From Aphidius gifuensis (taxonomy: Eukaryota > Arthropoda > Insecta > Hymenoptera > Braconidae): a stretch of DNA of 64,000 nucleotides. The translations under genes were made by a program, and so were the position numbers. The stretch lies in the NCBI RefSeq assembly GCF_014905175.1, contig NC_057790.1:16394469-16458468 (forward strand), read 5' to 3'. The notes under the pieces were generated by a model. It saw nothing but the letters and a program-made list of their open reading frames with translations. It was not told the DNA's origin and ran no database searches. Shown here piece by piece: positions 12,422 through 24,412 of the stretch. Each line of letters opens with the position of its first letter. Position 1 is the first letter of the stretch.

Positions 12422-12433
12422 ATGGTTTTCATG
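12422..12433 (+). CDS. Tentative first coding exon (4 codons, MVFM) of the KLF-like gene
   Basis: ATG 12422 opens four codons that end exactly at a strong donor, ATG|GTGAGTG, in phase 0. That matches the phase 0 start of the exon at 35191. The local sequence is less AT-rich than its surroundings, and a TCAGT initiator lies about 95 bases upstream. Against it: such a short exon and one-in-three phase agreement can arise by chance, and the bases before ATG (TTC) are a poor translation context. Confirmation needs a transcript joining it across a 22.7-kb intron. Confidence 0.3.
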
Positions 12434-13800
12434 GTGAGTGATTATTTATATTATATCAATTTTAATATTTTCAATAATAAAAAAAAACTAGCTATATTTT
12501 ATTTTTATAAAAATAAAATATACATTACATAAAAAAATAATACTAACCTTGATCTGGATAAAAAATTTTTAACGTTAACGACACTGTTCCATCAGAGAGC
12601 GATAACAGAAAAAAAAAAAAAGAAAATGTATTTATATCCACAGGCAAAGTGCCTCTGGTCATTTGACGATATCATAAAAAAGCGTGTCAGTCGTGACTAA
12701 TATTTATTTGGAAGTGTTGACGACCTTTCATAACACAATTTAATATGAGTTTTATAATATTAAAAAAAGATTAAAAAAAGTTATTTATTTTAACTATTTA
12801 TAACTTCAAGTTTTTTTTTTGTTTTTTGACAATAGAAAATAACTGTGTTTTTTAGTTGAAAATCTTAAGTAACAAGTATAATCTATTATTTATTTGAAAA
12901 ATATATATAATTTGATGATGTTTATAATATCAGTTGTAAATAAATAAAATATATATCATGAAAATCAATTGAGATAGCTGTATTACTTGTTAAATCTGAT
13001 TAGGAATGGATTGAAACAAGCTTGTCAATGGGATCAAATATGTCATGGTTTTATAAACAAGTTTGCAAGACATAACTTGTTGAAATAAACTATAAGTAAT
13101 AAATCAGTAAAACGTGTATTAAGTATCGTGTTGTATTATTGATATTAAATAATAAGATCAGTGAAGCTACTGATTTTATTATAAATATTTATATGACAAC
13201 AAAAGAAAATTTTTATATTGTTGATTTATATAAATAATGCATATTTTAATTAAATATTGATTTACAACTTTTTGCTTTATGTTTACACAGTCAAGTAGTA
13301 AAAATTACTGTTATTAGTTTAAATCGATGTGAGAGATAAAGATTTAAAAAAACACATATTTTTTTTTTTTTTTTTTTTTTATCACGCCTGTGAGGTTTCA
13401 GTTGGTATATATACATATATTATATGGTATTTTTATGCATGTATCATGTTATCGTAATGTTGAAAACAATTTTCGTTTGGGTTCGAAGCTTGTTTGATAA
13501 TTGTCATTTTTATAACCTCAGGGTGTGTTAGTTATTGACTCGATCTTAACTTGTTATAATATACCAAAATAATTTTCAGTCTCTTTTCACGACATTTTTA
13601 TGTCCCATATTCCTCGGAGTATACTTATACAATTTTTTTTTTTGGTAACGTCAATTGAATGGGTCTTGGCCGTTGTTGCGGTTGGATAAGTGCCAATATT
13701 ATCCACGAATATTGCCAATAAATATCATGTCAGCAATCCACTTACTCGTAAAATCTCAAACCGCATTCATTGCCACTTGACTTCCGTCGGTGTATATAAC

Positions 13801-14750
13801 TATATACAGGGTGCTCTAAAATAAAAATCTAATTGCAGCTAAAATAGAGATCTAATCAACAAATTTTTTCAACAAAAGTTCCTTGATTTGAAAGGGTTTT
13901 TAAATATTCAAATTGGTGATGCTGTTTCATCAAATATATTCTGTAAATAAAAATATTTTTGAATTTCAATCAAATCAATTGATTTCATTTATGAATTAAT
14001 ATGATTGTCTCGTCATCAATCAATTTGCTGGTCATATTAATCAAGTCGGCCGATCAACAACGAGGATTGTTTGCTTGGCAATGCAAGTTTTAACGTAATA
14101 ACTTAACTGTCGAATACAAGAGTCAAGTAATTTCAGTGTATGCCAACAATTAAATAACGTAATATGATGTAAGATATAAATTCAATCAAGTTTTATATTT
14201 TAATAAGTATTATTTATCAATTATAATAAATCGGTTGACACAATTAAATCAAGATGAATCGGGATCGATATGCTTAGTGAGATCACACCCAGACGAGTGG
14301 CGACCCAGAGGCCAGAGCAAGTAGTGGGTCCAACAGGCCCAGCAGTTGAGATTTTGTTTATGTTTGTTTTCCTAGAAAAAGCTATGGCCTGATGTTGTAT
14401 TGCCTCATGAAAAACACATGACGCATTTGTAATATTACTCCGCATAGTCAGCCACCTCTGTACCAGTATCGGCTCCTAATCTTATTTTAAATATTTCTTA
14501 CAATCATTAACAGAAAAAATGATTTCAATATAACATTAGAAGTAATTGTAGAAGTAATAATTCTAGTAATACTAAATGGTCGGTCATTTAATTAATATAA
14601 TTACTACTTAATCACGTGCTGCCATCCCAAGTAAAACTTATAATATAATATCTAAAAAAAATTAAAATCTATTCAGTTTTACAACATCAATTTATTAATA
14701 TTGATTTTAGTTGTTTTAATGCATTTCCTATTTTTGGACACCCTGTATAT
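13801..14750. mobile_element. Non-autonomous DNA transposon with about 20-bp terminal inverted repeats
   Basis: The left end TATATACAGGGTGCTCTAAA (13801-13820) and the right end, which reads ATATACAGGGTGTCCAAAA on the opposite strand (14731-14750), form terminal inverted repeats of about 20 bp. They are about 950 bases apart. If the repeat proper starts at CAGGGTG, each end is flanked by TA, as expected for Tc1/mariner-type insertion. The interior has no transposase. It includes a G+C-richer patch (about 14250-14470) unlike the rest of the intron. The exact superfamily is inferred from the TA flanks only. Confidence 0.6.
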
Positions 14751-17734
14751 ATCTTATACAATGTTGGTATATAAAATTATTCAACACAAATTTAGGCATG
14801 TATATGTATACTCACAAAGAAATCACCAAAATAAAAAAACAGTAACATGATCGTTTATTTTATTCGATATTTATTGTTGGCTTTTAAAAGTCATACTAAC
14901 TCAAGGTTTTTACAATCATAAAATTATCTTATTATTTAAATTTAATATTTTATGATGTTCTTTTTTTTTATTTTTATGATTAATTTTTATTATTTTTTAA
15001 TCTAATTTTCAATGTGAGTTTTAAATTACATATTTATAAATTGAATTTATAAATTTATTGGATTTTTATTTGTTTTGTGTGTGAAAATATGGATAAAAAC
15101 AGTAGAGAAACACCGAATCAGGTTGACGATTTCAATGATCCATTTACGAAAGATTAAATTTATATTTGGGTCATCATATATACTCGATAACAGAATTACA
15201 TCTAATTTTTTTTTATATTAAGAATTTTGAGGCAAAATGAAAATTTATATGTAAAATTTTCTCTCTTTATTTTTGTTTAACATATAAAGTTAAAATTGAT
15301 TTTAAAATCTCAAAATTTAATTTATGAGCATTGCGTATTATTTTCAATTTTTTTATTTTCAGAAAGTTGAAAAACTTTCACATAAAATATGTTCAATCAA
15401 TGGGGAATACACCTCTGTAAAAATTCTTAGATTTAATAGAAATGAAAAAATTTTTATTTTCTATATTTTCAAAATTGAAATTATTTTATATTATTGAGTA
15501 TAACGATATCTTGATGTTTATTTAATAATTTTCATATAAAATGTCATCTTCATTAGTCGTTTCCGTTTATATATTTTTTTTGTTGCGTTTTATTTTCATT
15601 GTTGTTGTGTTGAGTGTAAAATGTCGATCATTTTGTCGTATTAATAACACTATTCATATATTGTTAATATATAATTAATTAAAACTATTTTTCTGCCAGC
15701 AATTATATACCATCATAATTACTATTATCTGATCAAATAACTACATGCGGGTGTTATGTGTCTCAAACAAATCCAATGAATAATGAAAATAAATACATGT
15801 ATTTTTTAAGAGAAGAATAGGATCGAATCATAAGGCTCCGGTCAACTGCTTGCTCATTTAATCAAATAATATTTAAATGTTTATTTAGTTTTTTTTATCG
15901 TATTTTATATTTAGAAATCATTGTCAATTTTATTTGCCAGTGTAAGTTTTACTTTCAATGCGATAAATAAAAATGACATGCTTTAAATCCTAATATTGAT
16001 TTAAAATAGAAATATTGGAGTTGAATAAATAAAAAAATAATAATTTTTAGTTTATTGAGTTATTAGAAAAACTGTATGAATTCATTACAGTAATTTAAAA
16101 TTTAGAAGACTAGTACATCATCAAAATAATAAATGCTCCGAATTTAGTAGACTTATATTATCTACCCAAATAGATAGTTTGCGATTGACTCCAATTTTTC
16201 AAAAGTCTTTTGTATAGTACAAACGAAGCCTTTCAGTACTGCAAGACAAAAAAGAAACGTTCTTTATAAAATAATCAAAATTCATAAATAAAAAAATTGT
16301 ACATATACGTTGCATGCGATTATCTATTGAAATACAAGGAAATATTGTAAAATTACCTCAAGGTCAACAATGCCTTTCCGGTTAACTGCACGGGAAAGAC
16401 AAAGAACTGATAATAAAAAAAAAAAAATACAATTGGCTAAAAAAAAAAATCGAGTTCGTTGTTGTATAAGCTGATGGACTGGCTGGGATTTTAACTTATA
16501 GAAAAAAAAAAAAAAGACGATGATCATGATTGCAGCAGGATGCTTGGTTGAATCCCACCTCCTGCTTGCTCCTTCACTCGTTCCAGTGTTTTATCCACCT
16601 CCACCAACTAACCTACCTAACTCACGCGAGACACCGCCGCCGCCGCCACACGCCACGCCCGCCATTCACCTTCAACTTGGTTCAGGACAGACGCGTTCAC
16701 GTGGATATGTGGGAAAACCCGTTCAAACATATATATATATACACACACACGCACAATCATATGTACTCGACTCCAATAAACTTGAGCAAATTTTGTTTTA
16801 TTATGAAAATATTTAAAATAATTATTAAACCTATTTGAAAGGAAAAAAAAAAATGAGGAAATTATCTCAAATGAAATAATGAGAAAAATAAAAAATTAAT
16901 TTTACTCGAAGGTCACTTGTTTTTATGCCAAGTCATGCTGTCGAAATGATAATATTTTGATGATTATTATATGGTGACAGACAATTTGTAAAAACAGTTG
17001 AAGAAACTTGCTGTTGACCGATTGTGAAAAAAAAAATTGCTGTCATCATAGTTTTTTTTTTTTACTCTCTTATATATTTATTTATTTGTTTTTTTTTTTT
17101 TTTATTCTTGACTACGCTGAGTTGAGTTTAAAGTGCATCAGACACCCGATATGATATGTGTGGTATGCATTTATATATATGTATGCTAAACGTATTATAC
17201 GTGGGCTATATAACCATGTGACATATCGTGCGACATACAAGAAAGGCGTGCCTCTGTCGTTCAACTGCGCAGTTTATGTTCCACGCGTTGTAATCGTGTG
17301 CAACGAAAACATTATGTATTTGCTATATTTGTCTAACATTGCAACTGGTATATACATATACATATATCGCAGATGTTTTGTTAATATTTTTTTTGGCTCA
17401 AGATTTCTGGAGACTTAAAACGTTTAAGAATTTAAAATTGCTCAGTTTATACTGTTACAATTAAATTACTCTAGTTTGATGTAAATGAATAGTTATGTTT
17501 GCAGAATCTAATTATCAAAGAGTATTTTTTGTTTTGTATTTTGATGAAAAAATTATCGAGAAACCTGGTAGACTTTTGCGGCAAGTTTGGCTTATAACAT
17601 CAGTGGAGATGCTTGTAAGAGCCTACTGGTTAATATGTTTTTTAGGTCAGGGGTTTATGACGTCATCATTTTTTCTTTCTTTCAATATCATTCAACAGCT
17701 CATTTTTTCTTGCTTGTACACTGAACCTTGATAG

Positions 17735-17900
17735 CTCAAAGTTGAGTCTAGCTTGACACAGTCATTTTATGTAGCCATAACACAAACTTTGAGAACCCAG
17801 GCTTGTGTCAAGTTTGTGCCAATGTGTTTCATCAAGCTTAGCACAGGATTCAAAATACCAAATTTGTGTCAAGCCTATTTTTTGAGTCATAGCACAATCT
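17735..17900. repeat. Copy A of a dispersed repeat with GCTTGTGTCAAG motifs
   Basis: The motif GCTTGTGTCAAG and close variants (CTTGACACAG, AATTTGTGTCAAGCC, CATCAAGCTTAGCACAGG) recur in both orientations. A second cluster with the same vocabulary lies at 22563-22735. No reading frame. Confidence 0.45.
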
Positions 17901-17954
17901 TTAGTAATTTTCCGAGTGGAAATTTGTTTAGGCTAGCCTGAACACTGATCAGTT

Positions 17955-18103
17955 TCGGATCAGGATATGTAAGGCTGTCAGGTATCTCTTTCACATCCTG
18001 ATCAGGAAATTGTAAAGCTGTTCTTCTTCAAGTATCTCTGTCATTATCCAACCAGGATCAGGATTGCCTTATCACTTCTTTGATAAAGTTAGCCTGATTC
18101 AAT
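17955..18103. repeat. Short tandem duplication with GATCAGGA cores
   Basis: Two related segments run from 17958 and 18001: GATCAGGATATGTAAGGCTG then ATCAGGAAATTGTAAAGCTG, each followed by a GTATCTCT segment. TCCTGATCAGGA at 17996-18007 is a perfect 12-bp palindrome. It leads directly into the foldback hairpins at 18104. Confidence 0.5.
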
Positions 18104-18186
18104 CTGGATCAGGACTTGATCAAGGTAACAGTATCAAAAAATGTATTAATTTGATACTTTTATCTTGATCAAGCCCTGATCAGAGA
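18104..18186. repeat. Long foldback hairpin, about 36-bp stem and 11-nt loop
   Basis: The left arm holds GGATCAGGACTTGATCAAG and then GTATCAAA (18131-18138). The right arm holds TTTGATAC (18150-18157) and then CTTGATCAAG (18164-18173) and CTGATCAG. The inner 24 bases of the arms differ at two positions. The spacer is 18139-18149. It is pre-miRNA-like in size but with a longer and cleaner stem, as in hairpin RNAs or foldback elements. Confidence 0.6.
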
Positions 18187-18194
18187 GCCCGGAT

Positions 18195-18276
18195 CCGGAT
18201 CAGGAATTGATCAAGATAAAACCATCGAATTAATTCATCTTTTGTATATTTTTACCTCCATCAAGTCCTGTTCTGG
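18195..18276. repeat. Second, decayed foldback hairpin of the same family
   Basis: CCGGATCAGGAATTGATC at the left and ATCAAGTCCTGTTCTGG at the right are imperfect reverse complements. The left arm is a direct copy of the left arm of the preceding hairpin. The pair is therefore a tandem duplication of a foldback unit, with the second copy more diverged. Confidence 0.45.
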
Positions 18277-18410
18277 AATTTCACATCCAGTGTCAATCTT
18301 GTGTTTATTAATTTCACTAGGCTTGATGCAAGATTTTGACATGTGGGATCATTTCCTGTTTTTATTTTTTGAATAGTATTCTATGCTTGTAAAAGACTTT
18401 TTATTTATAC

Positions 18411-18480
18411 TTATGTATGGTCAATATGATAGCGTCGTCACGTTTGCATTGAAAAGTCCGAGTTCAAATCCCTTTAAGGT
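18411..18480 (+). mobile_element. tRNA-derived SINE head or tRNA pseudogene (tRNA-Ala-like)
   Basis: An A-box-like TGGTCAATATG starts at 18418 and a B-box-like AGTTCAAATCC at 18461. Their 43-base spacing matches the two internal pol III promoter boxes of a tRNA. Between them GCGTCGTCACGTTTGCATTG aligns with the D-stem/anticodon part of tRNA-Ala(TGC). A proper acceptor stem is missing, so this is not a functional tRNA. The unrelated sequence that follows (about 18480-18600) could be the SINE body, but its end is not visible. Confidence 0.45.
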
Positions 18481-21400
18481 CTCTATGGTGACCCTATTAC
18501 CAAATGATATAATTTAATTCGGTCTTAGCTGGACTATTGAAAATTTATAATTTCCAATCGTACCGCGAACCACAGACTCCAACAAACCTTACCAGGTATT
18601 ATTTGTAAATCCGTTGAGTAAAAAAAAAGACGGTTAATTTCAAATTATTGATTATCTGGTTGACAATCATTTATTTAATAATTTTTTTTTTGGCCAATTC
18701 CAATATTGAAAGATACAATTTTAGTTTTATCTATACAAAAATTTAAGTATTTTTTTTATATTATTATTATTTTGTTTTGAGAGGAGAGAAAGTTGAATTT
18801 TCTGAGCAATATAGGATGTTGTGAATCTTGTATTATACGTTCGATTAAGATTTACACTGCTGCAGATCATCGTAATGAAGAGAGCATGGAGCGTGTCGAC
18901 AACGACGACAGGGGTCCCCTTATTTCCGGCAAACCATATCCGGCACACAGCACTACATCTATATATGTGTATATGTATCTCACTATATAAACTAGCAGAC
19001 CGTATACACATCTTATATACTTTGCCACGCATGTATATAACGACGTTAAATACATGTTTTTAGTCAGTTTTCTTTAGTGAATTTCTTGAATAAATATGCG
19101 AAACTTGCCAAACGTTATTCATTATAATTAAAAAGTAATACCTGGTCTTCAAAACTTTGTATTACTTTGTATAAATAGAAGTATTTTTCAAAAAAATCAC
19201 AGATATTATATCATAACATGACACATCTTCAAACTCATGCAGGAATCATCTATTTTGCGCACTCATTTAACAATTGAGAAGTATTTTTTATTCAAGAAAA
19301 ATATCCTCCTGACAATTCGATATACAGATGCGTTATAACAAAATATTTTCCTGTTATAATAAACACTATAATTGAAAGTATGTACTAACTACTAATGCAT
19401 ATATAATATTATAACCAAATTTATTATTCTCCATTTTTATACCTTTAAACTTTCGAAGAACAAGAAAAAGAATCGTGACCTTTAAACTCGATTTTAGAAA
19501 TATCAATTCAAAGGAGGGGCATCATCATCTTCATCATCATCATCACCAACATCATTGTAATCGTGTGTGGTGAAAGGCGTGAAAATAATGAGATGATGGA
19601 AGATAGGCTGAAATAAAAAGGGGACAAACTTTTTTTTTTTATTTTTTTTTTTATGAGAATAATAAAATAATAACATTCACTTTACCTCAAGGCAGGATTT
19701 ATAATCAATCAAATTTTTATTTCATTTTTCAATTCAATTTTTTTTTCAAATGTTAAAATTTATAATTCATGAAATGAAATAATTTCAAAAAAAGTACACG
19801 GTGATCAATACTATGATTAATTTGTTGATGAAAAATTTTTGCTTTTAATTTTTATATGTCTAATCTAAAATCATAAAAATATAATCAAATTTATGTGTGA
19901 AAAATGAAAAGAAAAAAAATCTATATATACGTAATATTTAAATCAACATTATTGATGCCAAGTTGAAAAACTTGTTTGTAAAACTGATAATTTAAGATTT
20001 AATAAAATATGCAAAAAATATAGATATTATATACATTTTCAAATCATAAGTCCCACACATTTGAAAATCCAGTATAGATTTAACGCTGTCATTAGAGAGA
20101 AAGAGAGTATTATTTTAACAATTTTATTGGTATATATTAAAAATGAAAAAACATAAATAAACATATTACTACGATGTAATTTTTTAAAAGTGGATTATAT
20201 TTAAAATTTATGATTATTTTTAATGAGAAATTAATTTTTACATTTATTTAATGACAGCAAATAAAAGAATTACGACGATGGGAATTTTATATAAAAAAAT
20301 ATAAACGATCGATTGATTATAACGCCAGTTTTTTAGTTTTTTTTTTCTAAATGTATATTTGGTTATAAATGCACATGTTGTATGTGTACTTGTTGGAGCA
20401 ACATAGCAACATAACATAACGCCCCAATAAGGACTTAGTCAATATAAATATATATAAAAAATAATAGTTTAACGTGTTTAGTTTGTACCTTCAAATGTTT
20501 ATTTATGTATTTATTTTTTAACTATTCTCGTTGACTCAATGATTGTTTCTGCGTGATTACCTCAAGCCACTGTGCTTGGCTGTATATGAAGAAAAAAAAA
20601 AAACAACATAAAATAATTAAATCCCTCTGGCATTAATTAACATTCGTCACGTGTTTGATGTGCACCCATACTGTCTTTCTTCATATAGCATATATGTATG
20701 TGATTGCGGTCTCCGGGTGTTTGACCTTATTGACGATCGATGTTAATGGATATCACCATTTGACATTCGTTACATTATATATATATAAAAGCGCGGGACT
20801 CGAGAAAGGCGCGTAAAAGCAACCGATACCAATCGGTAATGTGATATCGCTCAACTGCAAAATCATATAAGATATATACTTAATTGCTATTTCATTGCGA
20901 CTACTGATCAAGTCACTAGCTACGACATGGCTATTTTTTTTTTTTTTTCAATCTTTGTTAATTCCTTTCATTTTTCATATATACAAGTCACATAATATAT
21001 ATATTAATAGATGCGCCAATGAACTTTTTTATTTCTCATCTAAGGAATCATAAAAATAATTTATCCTGAGATAAATTTTTTTACTGCATGCTAACAGAAT
21101 ATAAAATCCCAAGAAGCATAGGAAAGTCGTATAATAAGTCATGAAATTTAGGACTTGGTATAAAAATTTTTAGTTTGAGTGACAAAAAAATTAGTTCATG
21201 ATCATGATGAGTAACGAAAAAGGTATATAGAAAAACTAAAAAGCATAAAACTCTTTTTGATTTATTCATTTCAATTAAATTCTGAAGAAACCATGAGAAA
21301 TTTTAATAATTTTTCCTGAATATTGGAAATGAAACATAGTTATTACAAAGATGGTTACAATAATTTCAATATTTAAAGTGAGTCATTGTTTTGTACACAA

Positions 21401-22562
21401 AATGGTGGCATATTCAACATTAAACTTTGTAATTGAAATTGCGGAAGTTGTTCTTATGTATATAGGGACTGATAATAAAGTGGATAAATTGTTTCGTTCC
21501 ATATTCTCATCTTTTCTCACACAACTTAATGAATTTGCGTAGTGTTGATTGTGTTTAAATTTATTTGCAATTATATTTTTTTATATTGTGAGTAAAGAGA
21601 AATAATTATATGAAAATTTTCATTCATATTAATATTGAATAATTAGTATTAAGAAATATGGAATCTGAAGTTTTTTGTAACAAAGTAACAAAGTAAATTA
21701 ATTTTTTATTGGTACGTTGTCAATATTTGGAAACTTTCAATTTAAACTTTTTAATGGATTAAAAGTTTCATTATTGAATGAAAAAAAAAACATGTTAATA
21801 GCTGTTAGCTTTGTGTGAATAAATTATTAAAAATCAAGTGGTTTGACTGTGTGTCAAGTGCAGAACGTTAGTACTTAATTGCAATAGTGTCGATGATAAA
21901 TTAAATGGTTAAAAAAAATTTTTTTTTGAGCTCCCAGATACGAAAAGGGTGTTTATGCCTTTACACTTTTATCGAAAGACTTAAGTGGTATAAACATTAT
22001 ACCAGTAAGAGGTTTTCATTAATTTTTATTACCTTGTGAAGTTGTTTCTTATGCGTATATATACTAACTTTGCCCTATCAGTCTTGGAGACTTTATTCGT
22101 TTTATTTTTCCACATCATTCTATCTTTTTTTCTTTAAAATTACTATCAATGTAAATGTATTTGTTGGTGTAGTATTTATTTATTTATTTTCGTCTGTGTG
22201 TGTGTGAGTGTCGTGGTCCAATTATGGATACCACAAGGGTCGGTATAAATAACAACGTGATCGATAATCTCCTTTTTCCATAATTCCCTCGGGGGTCATC
22301 CTCTTCAATTAAATCAAAACTACTTTAGATTAATTCTTAAATACAAGCCGATAGATTCCAGGAATTTTTCTACCTTAATCATGATTCAACTAATGTGTTC
22401 GTCATAGAACAAAAAATTTTTATTTTTTTGTTAAAAAAATTACTTGACATTATTATGTAATTTATTTTACAATCAATCTATTTAATTCAAGTCATTTATT
22501 TATTATTTTTTTTTTTGTTAATAATTGATTATTTTTCGACTATTTGATTTAATTTTTTTTAC

Positions 22563-22735
22563 CGAGGCTTGTGTTATACCTGGAAACACAAGCATGACAC
22601 GAGGTTGGTATTTTTAGCCTTGTGTTAAGCTTGAAAAAAACAATCGATACAAGCTTGTGTCAAGGTAGACACAACCCTAGACAACCCAAGGCTTGGTGCG
22701 CAAGCATGGTAGAGTTGTTCAAGCTTGGGAAATTC
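22563..22735. repeat. Copy B of the GCTTGTGTCAAG dispersed repeat
   Basis: It contains GAGGCTTGTGTTATACC, GAAACACAAGC, CCTTGTGTTAAGCTTG, ACAAGCTTGTGTCAAGG and CAAGGCTTGG. These are the same words, in both orientations, as at 17735-17900. The alternating orientation suggests a foldback or subterminally repeated transposon end. Confidence 0.45.
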
Positions 22736-24107
22736 TACTTAAATTGTGGACTTTAAATAACAAAAATTATATTGTAAATTAATATTTATTATATCGAATT
22801 GAAATAAAAAATATAGACAGAAAAATTTTACTAAATTTAAATTAAGTATTTTCTCAAAAAAAGTAAAATATTTCTGCATTTAATTTAATAACTTTTTTTC
22901 TTCAGTCATGGAAATATTTTTTTCTCAGTGCACTTAACTACACGCTTTCTAATTTGGTATGAATATTACAATAATCAAGGCTCATTACAAGCGCTTGTCA
23001 AAATGGATTGTTGTAATTTACATGTTCATCTCATGGATATTAATTTATCGATTTCTGAGACGACACGAAAACTTTTTATATAATTGTGTGTGTGTGTGTG
23101 TAAGCACGTGTGTGTACACGAATGTTGATTCTCGGTAGATATCAGTTACTTGTTACTGCACTTGCTACTTAACTCGTGTGTAAAAACCATTCATGCTTAT
23201 TACGTGTTTTGCATGTATTTATAAGCTTTTGACCACCAACCACGTTATTTTTATTATAACTTTGGCTGATTTTTAAGTGAATTTTTTTTATTTTTCTGAA
23301 ATCGTTTGACGGAAAATAAAATTATATTTATAAGGCGTTGGAAAGTAATATGTACGTATGCCTGTGAAAACGATTAACATTTCATACAAGTGCGTTCATT
23401 TAAATTTAATTTCAGTTTTTATTTCACAATATTTTCAACGTTATTGAAAAAAAATTGGTTATTTATTGATCGCATCATGAAATCGATGAAAGTTTCATCT
23501 TATTATTATTTATTTCAGAGGAAAAATTAAATGTTTAAGCCATAATATTCTTGCTAAAAAAAATGATAACTGTCGCGTATCAAAGTATTTAGTTTTTATA
23601 TATGTGTATGAAGGGTATTCACGCCAAAACAGACAGTCAAAACCTTTGATTTTGTGTTATTCATAGTTTTTTTTTTTTTTGCTTCCGCTTGTTACGAAAA
23701 AATTCCACGACTTTTTAATATTTATTGCAACTCCCGACCTTTTGAAAAGAAAATAAATTAAAATCGCATCATGGTGAAAATATTTTGGACTCGATTAAAT
23801 GTCACTTTTATTTATTCATTTATTTCGATATACATAGAGATACTGAGTTTAAATACTTGCTAATTATTATGCGTGAAATAAAAGCCTACTGTTTTACTAG
23901 CTGAATTATGGTACTACCTGTGAGTCATATGATAGAAATCTGATATACAGATCTAGACTAAAAGTATAAATTCAATAACTATTACTGTCTCTTGTCGAAC
24001 GATCTCAGATCCAGAAATAAATGGATATTTGAGTAAGAGTTATAGAAAAAAGTAATGCAATTACTAATTACTTAAAAATGAATATCAAAAAAAGTTTTAA
24101 AACAGGT

Positions 24108-24412
24108 CCTTCGACATTACGACTCAAGCAACTCCGACTTGTCGACTCACGACATTTTGACCGTTGATATCTTGACTCAAGACATTTCGACTCTTTTTTT
24201 TTTTTGTTTCAAATTGGTTTTTCTTTTGTAAATAATTATGGAAAACTGTAAATTTAGTTCTAAATTCAGTGACCAGGCACACATGCGAAGGTATATGATT
24301 GTTAGAAAATAATGGGCCAGGGTCGTAATGTCGTGAATCAAAATATCACGAGTCGAAATGCTTGGATCGAGATGACAAAGTCGAAATGACGTGGGTCGTA
24401 ATGTCACGTAAT
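24108..24412. mobile_element. Foldback element with short-period repeated arms (GACATTWCGACTC units)
   Basis: The left arm (24108-24193) is made of degenerate units such as TCGACATTACGACTCAAG, GTCGACTCACGACATTTTG and CTCAAGACATTTCGACTC. The right arm (24320-24410) has the same units inverted: GGGTCGTAATGTCGTGAATC, CACGAGTCGAAATG and GTCGTAATGTCACG. The spacer of about 125 bases is AT-rich. Inverted arms built from short tandem units are the hallmark of foldback transposons. No coding capacity. Confidence 0.6.

Noticed and set aside
13470..13500. GGTTCGAAGCT as a tRNA B box
   Set aside because: No A box at the right spacing and no acceptor-stem complementarity.
14221..14445. 74-codon frame on the - strand within the TIR element
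   Set aside because: No recognisable domain, no support for expression, and it lies inside a non-autonomous element.
16520..16838. Pro-rich overlapping frames of about 100 codons
   Set aside because: Two frames over the same CCACCGCCGCC and CACACA tracts. The protein is low complexity and no promoter or splice context is seen.
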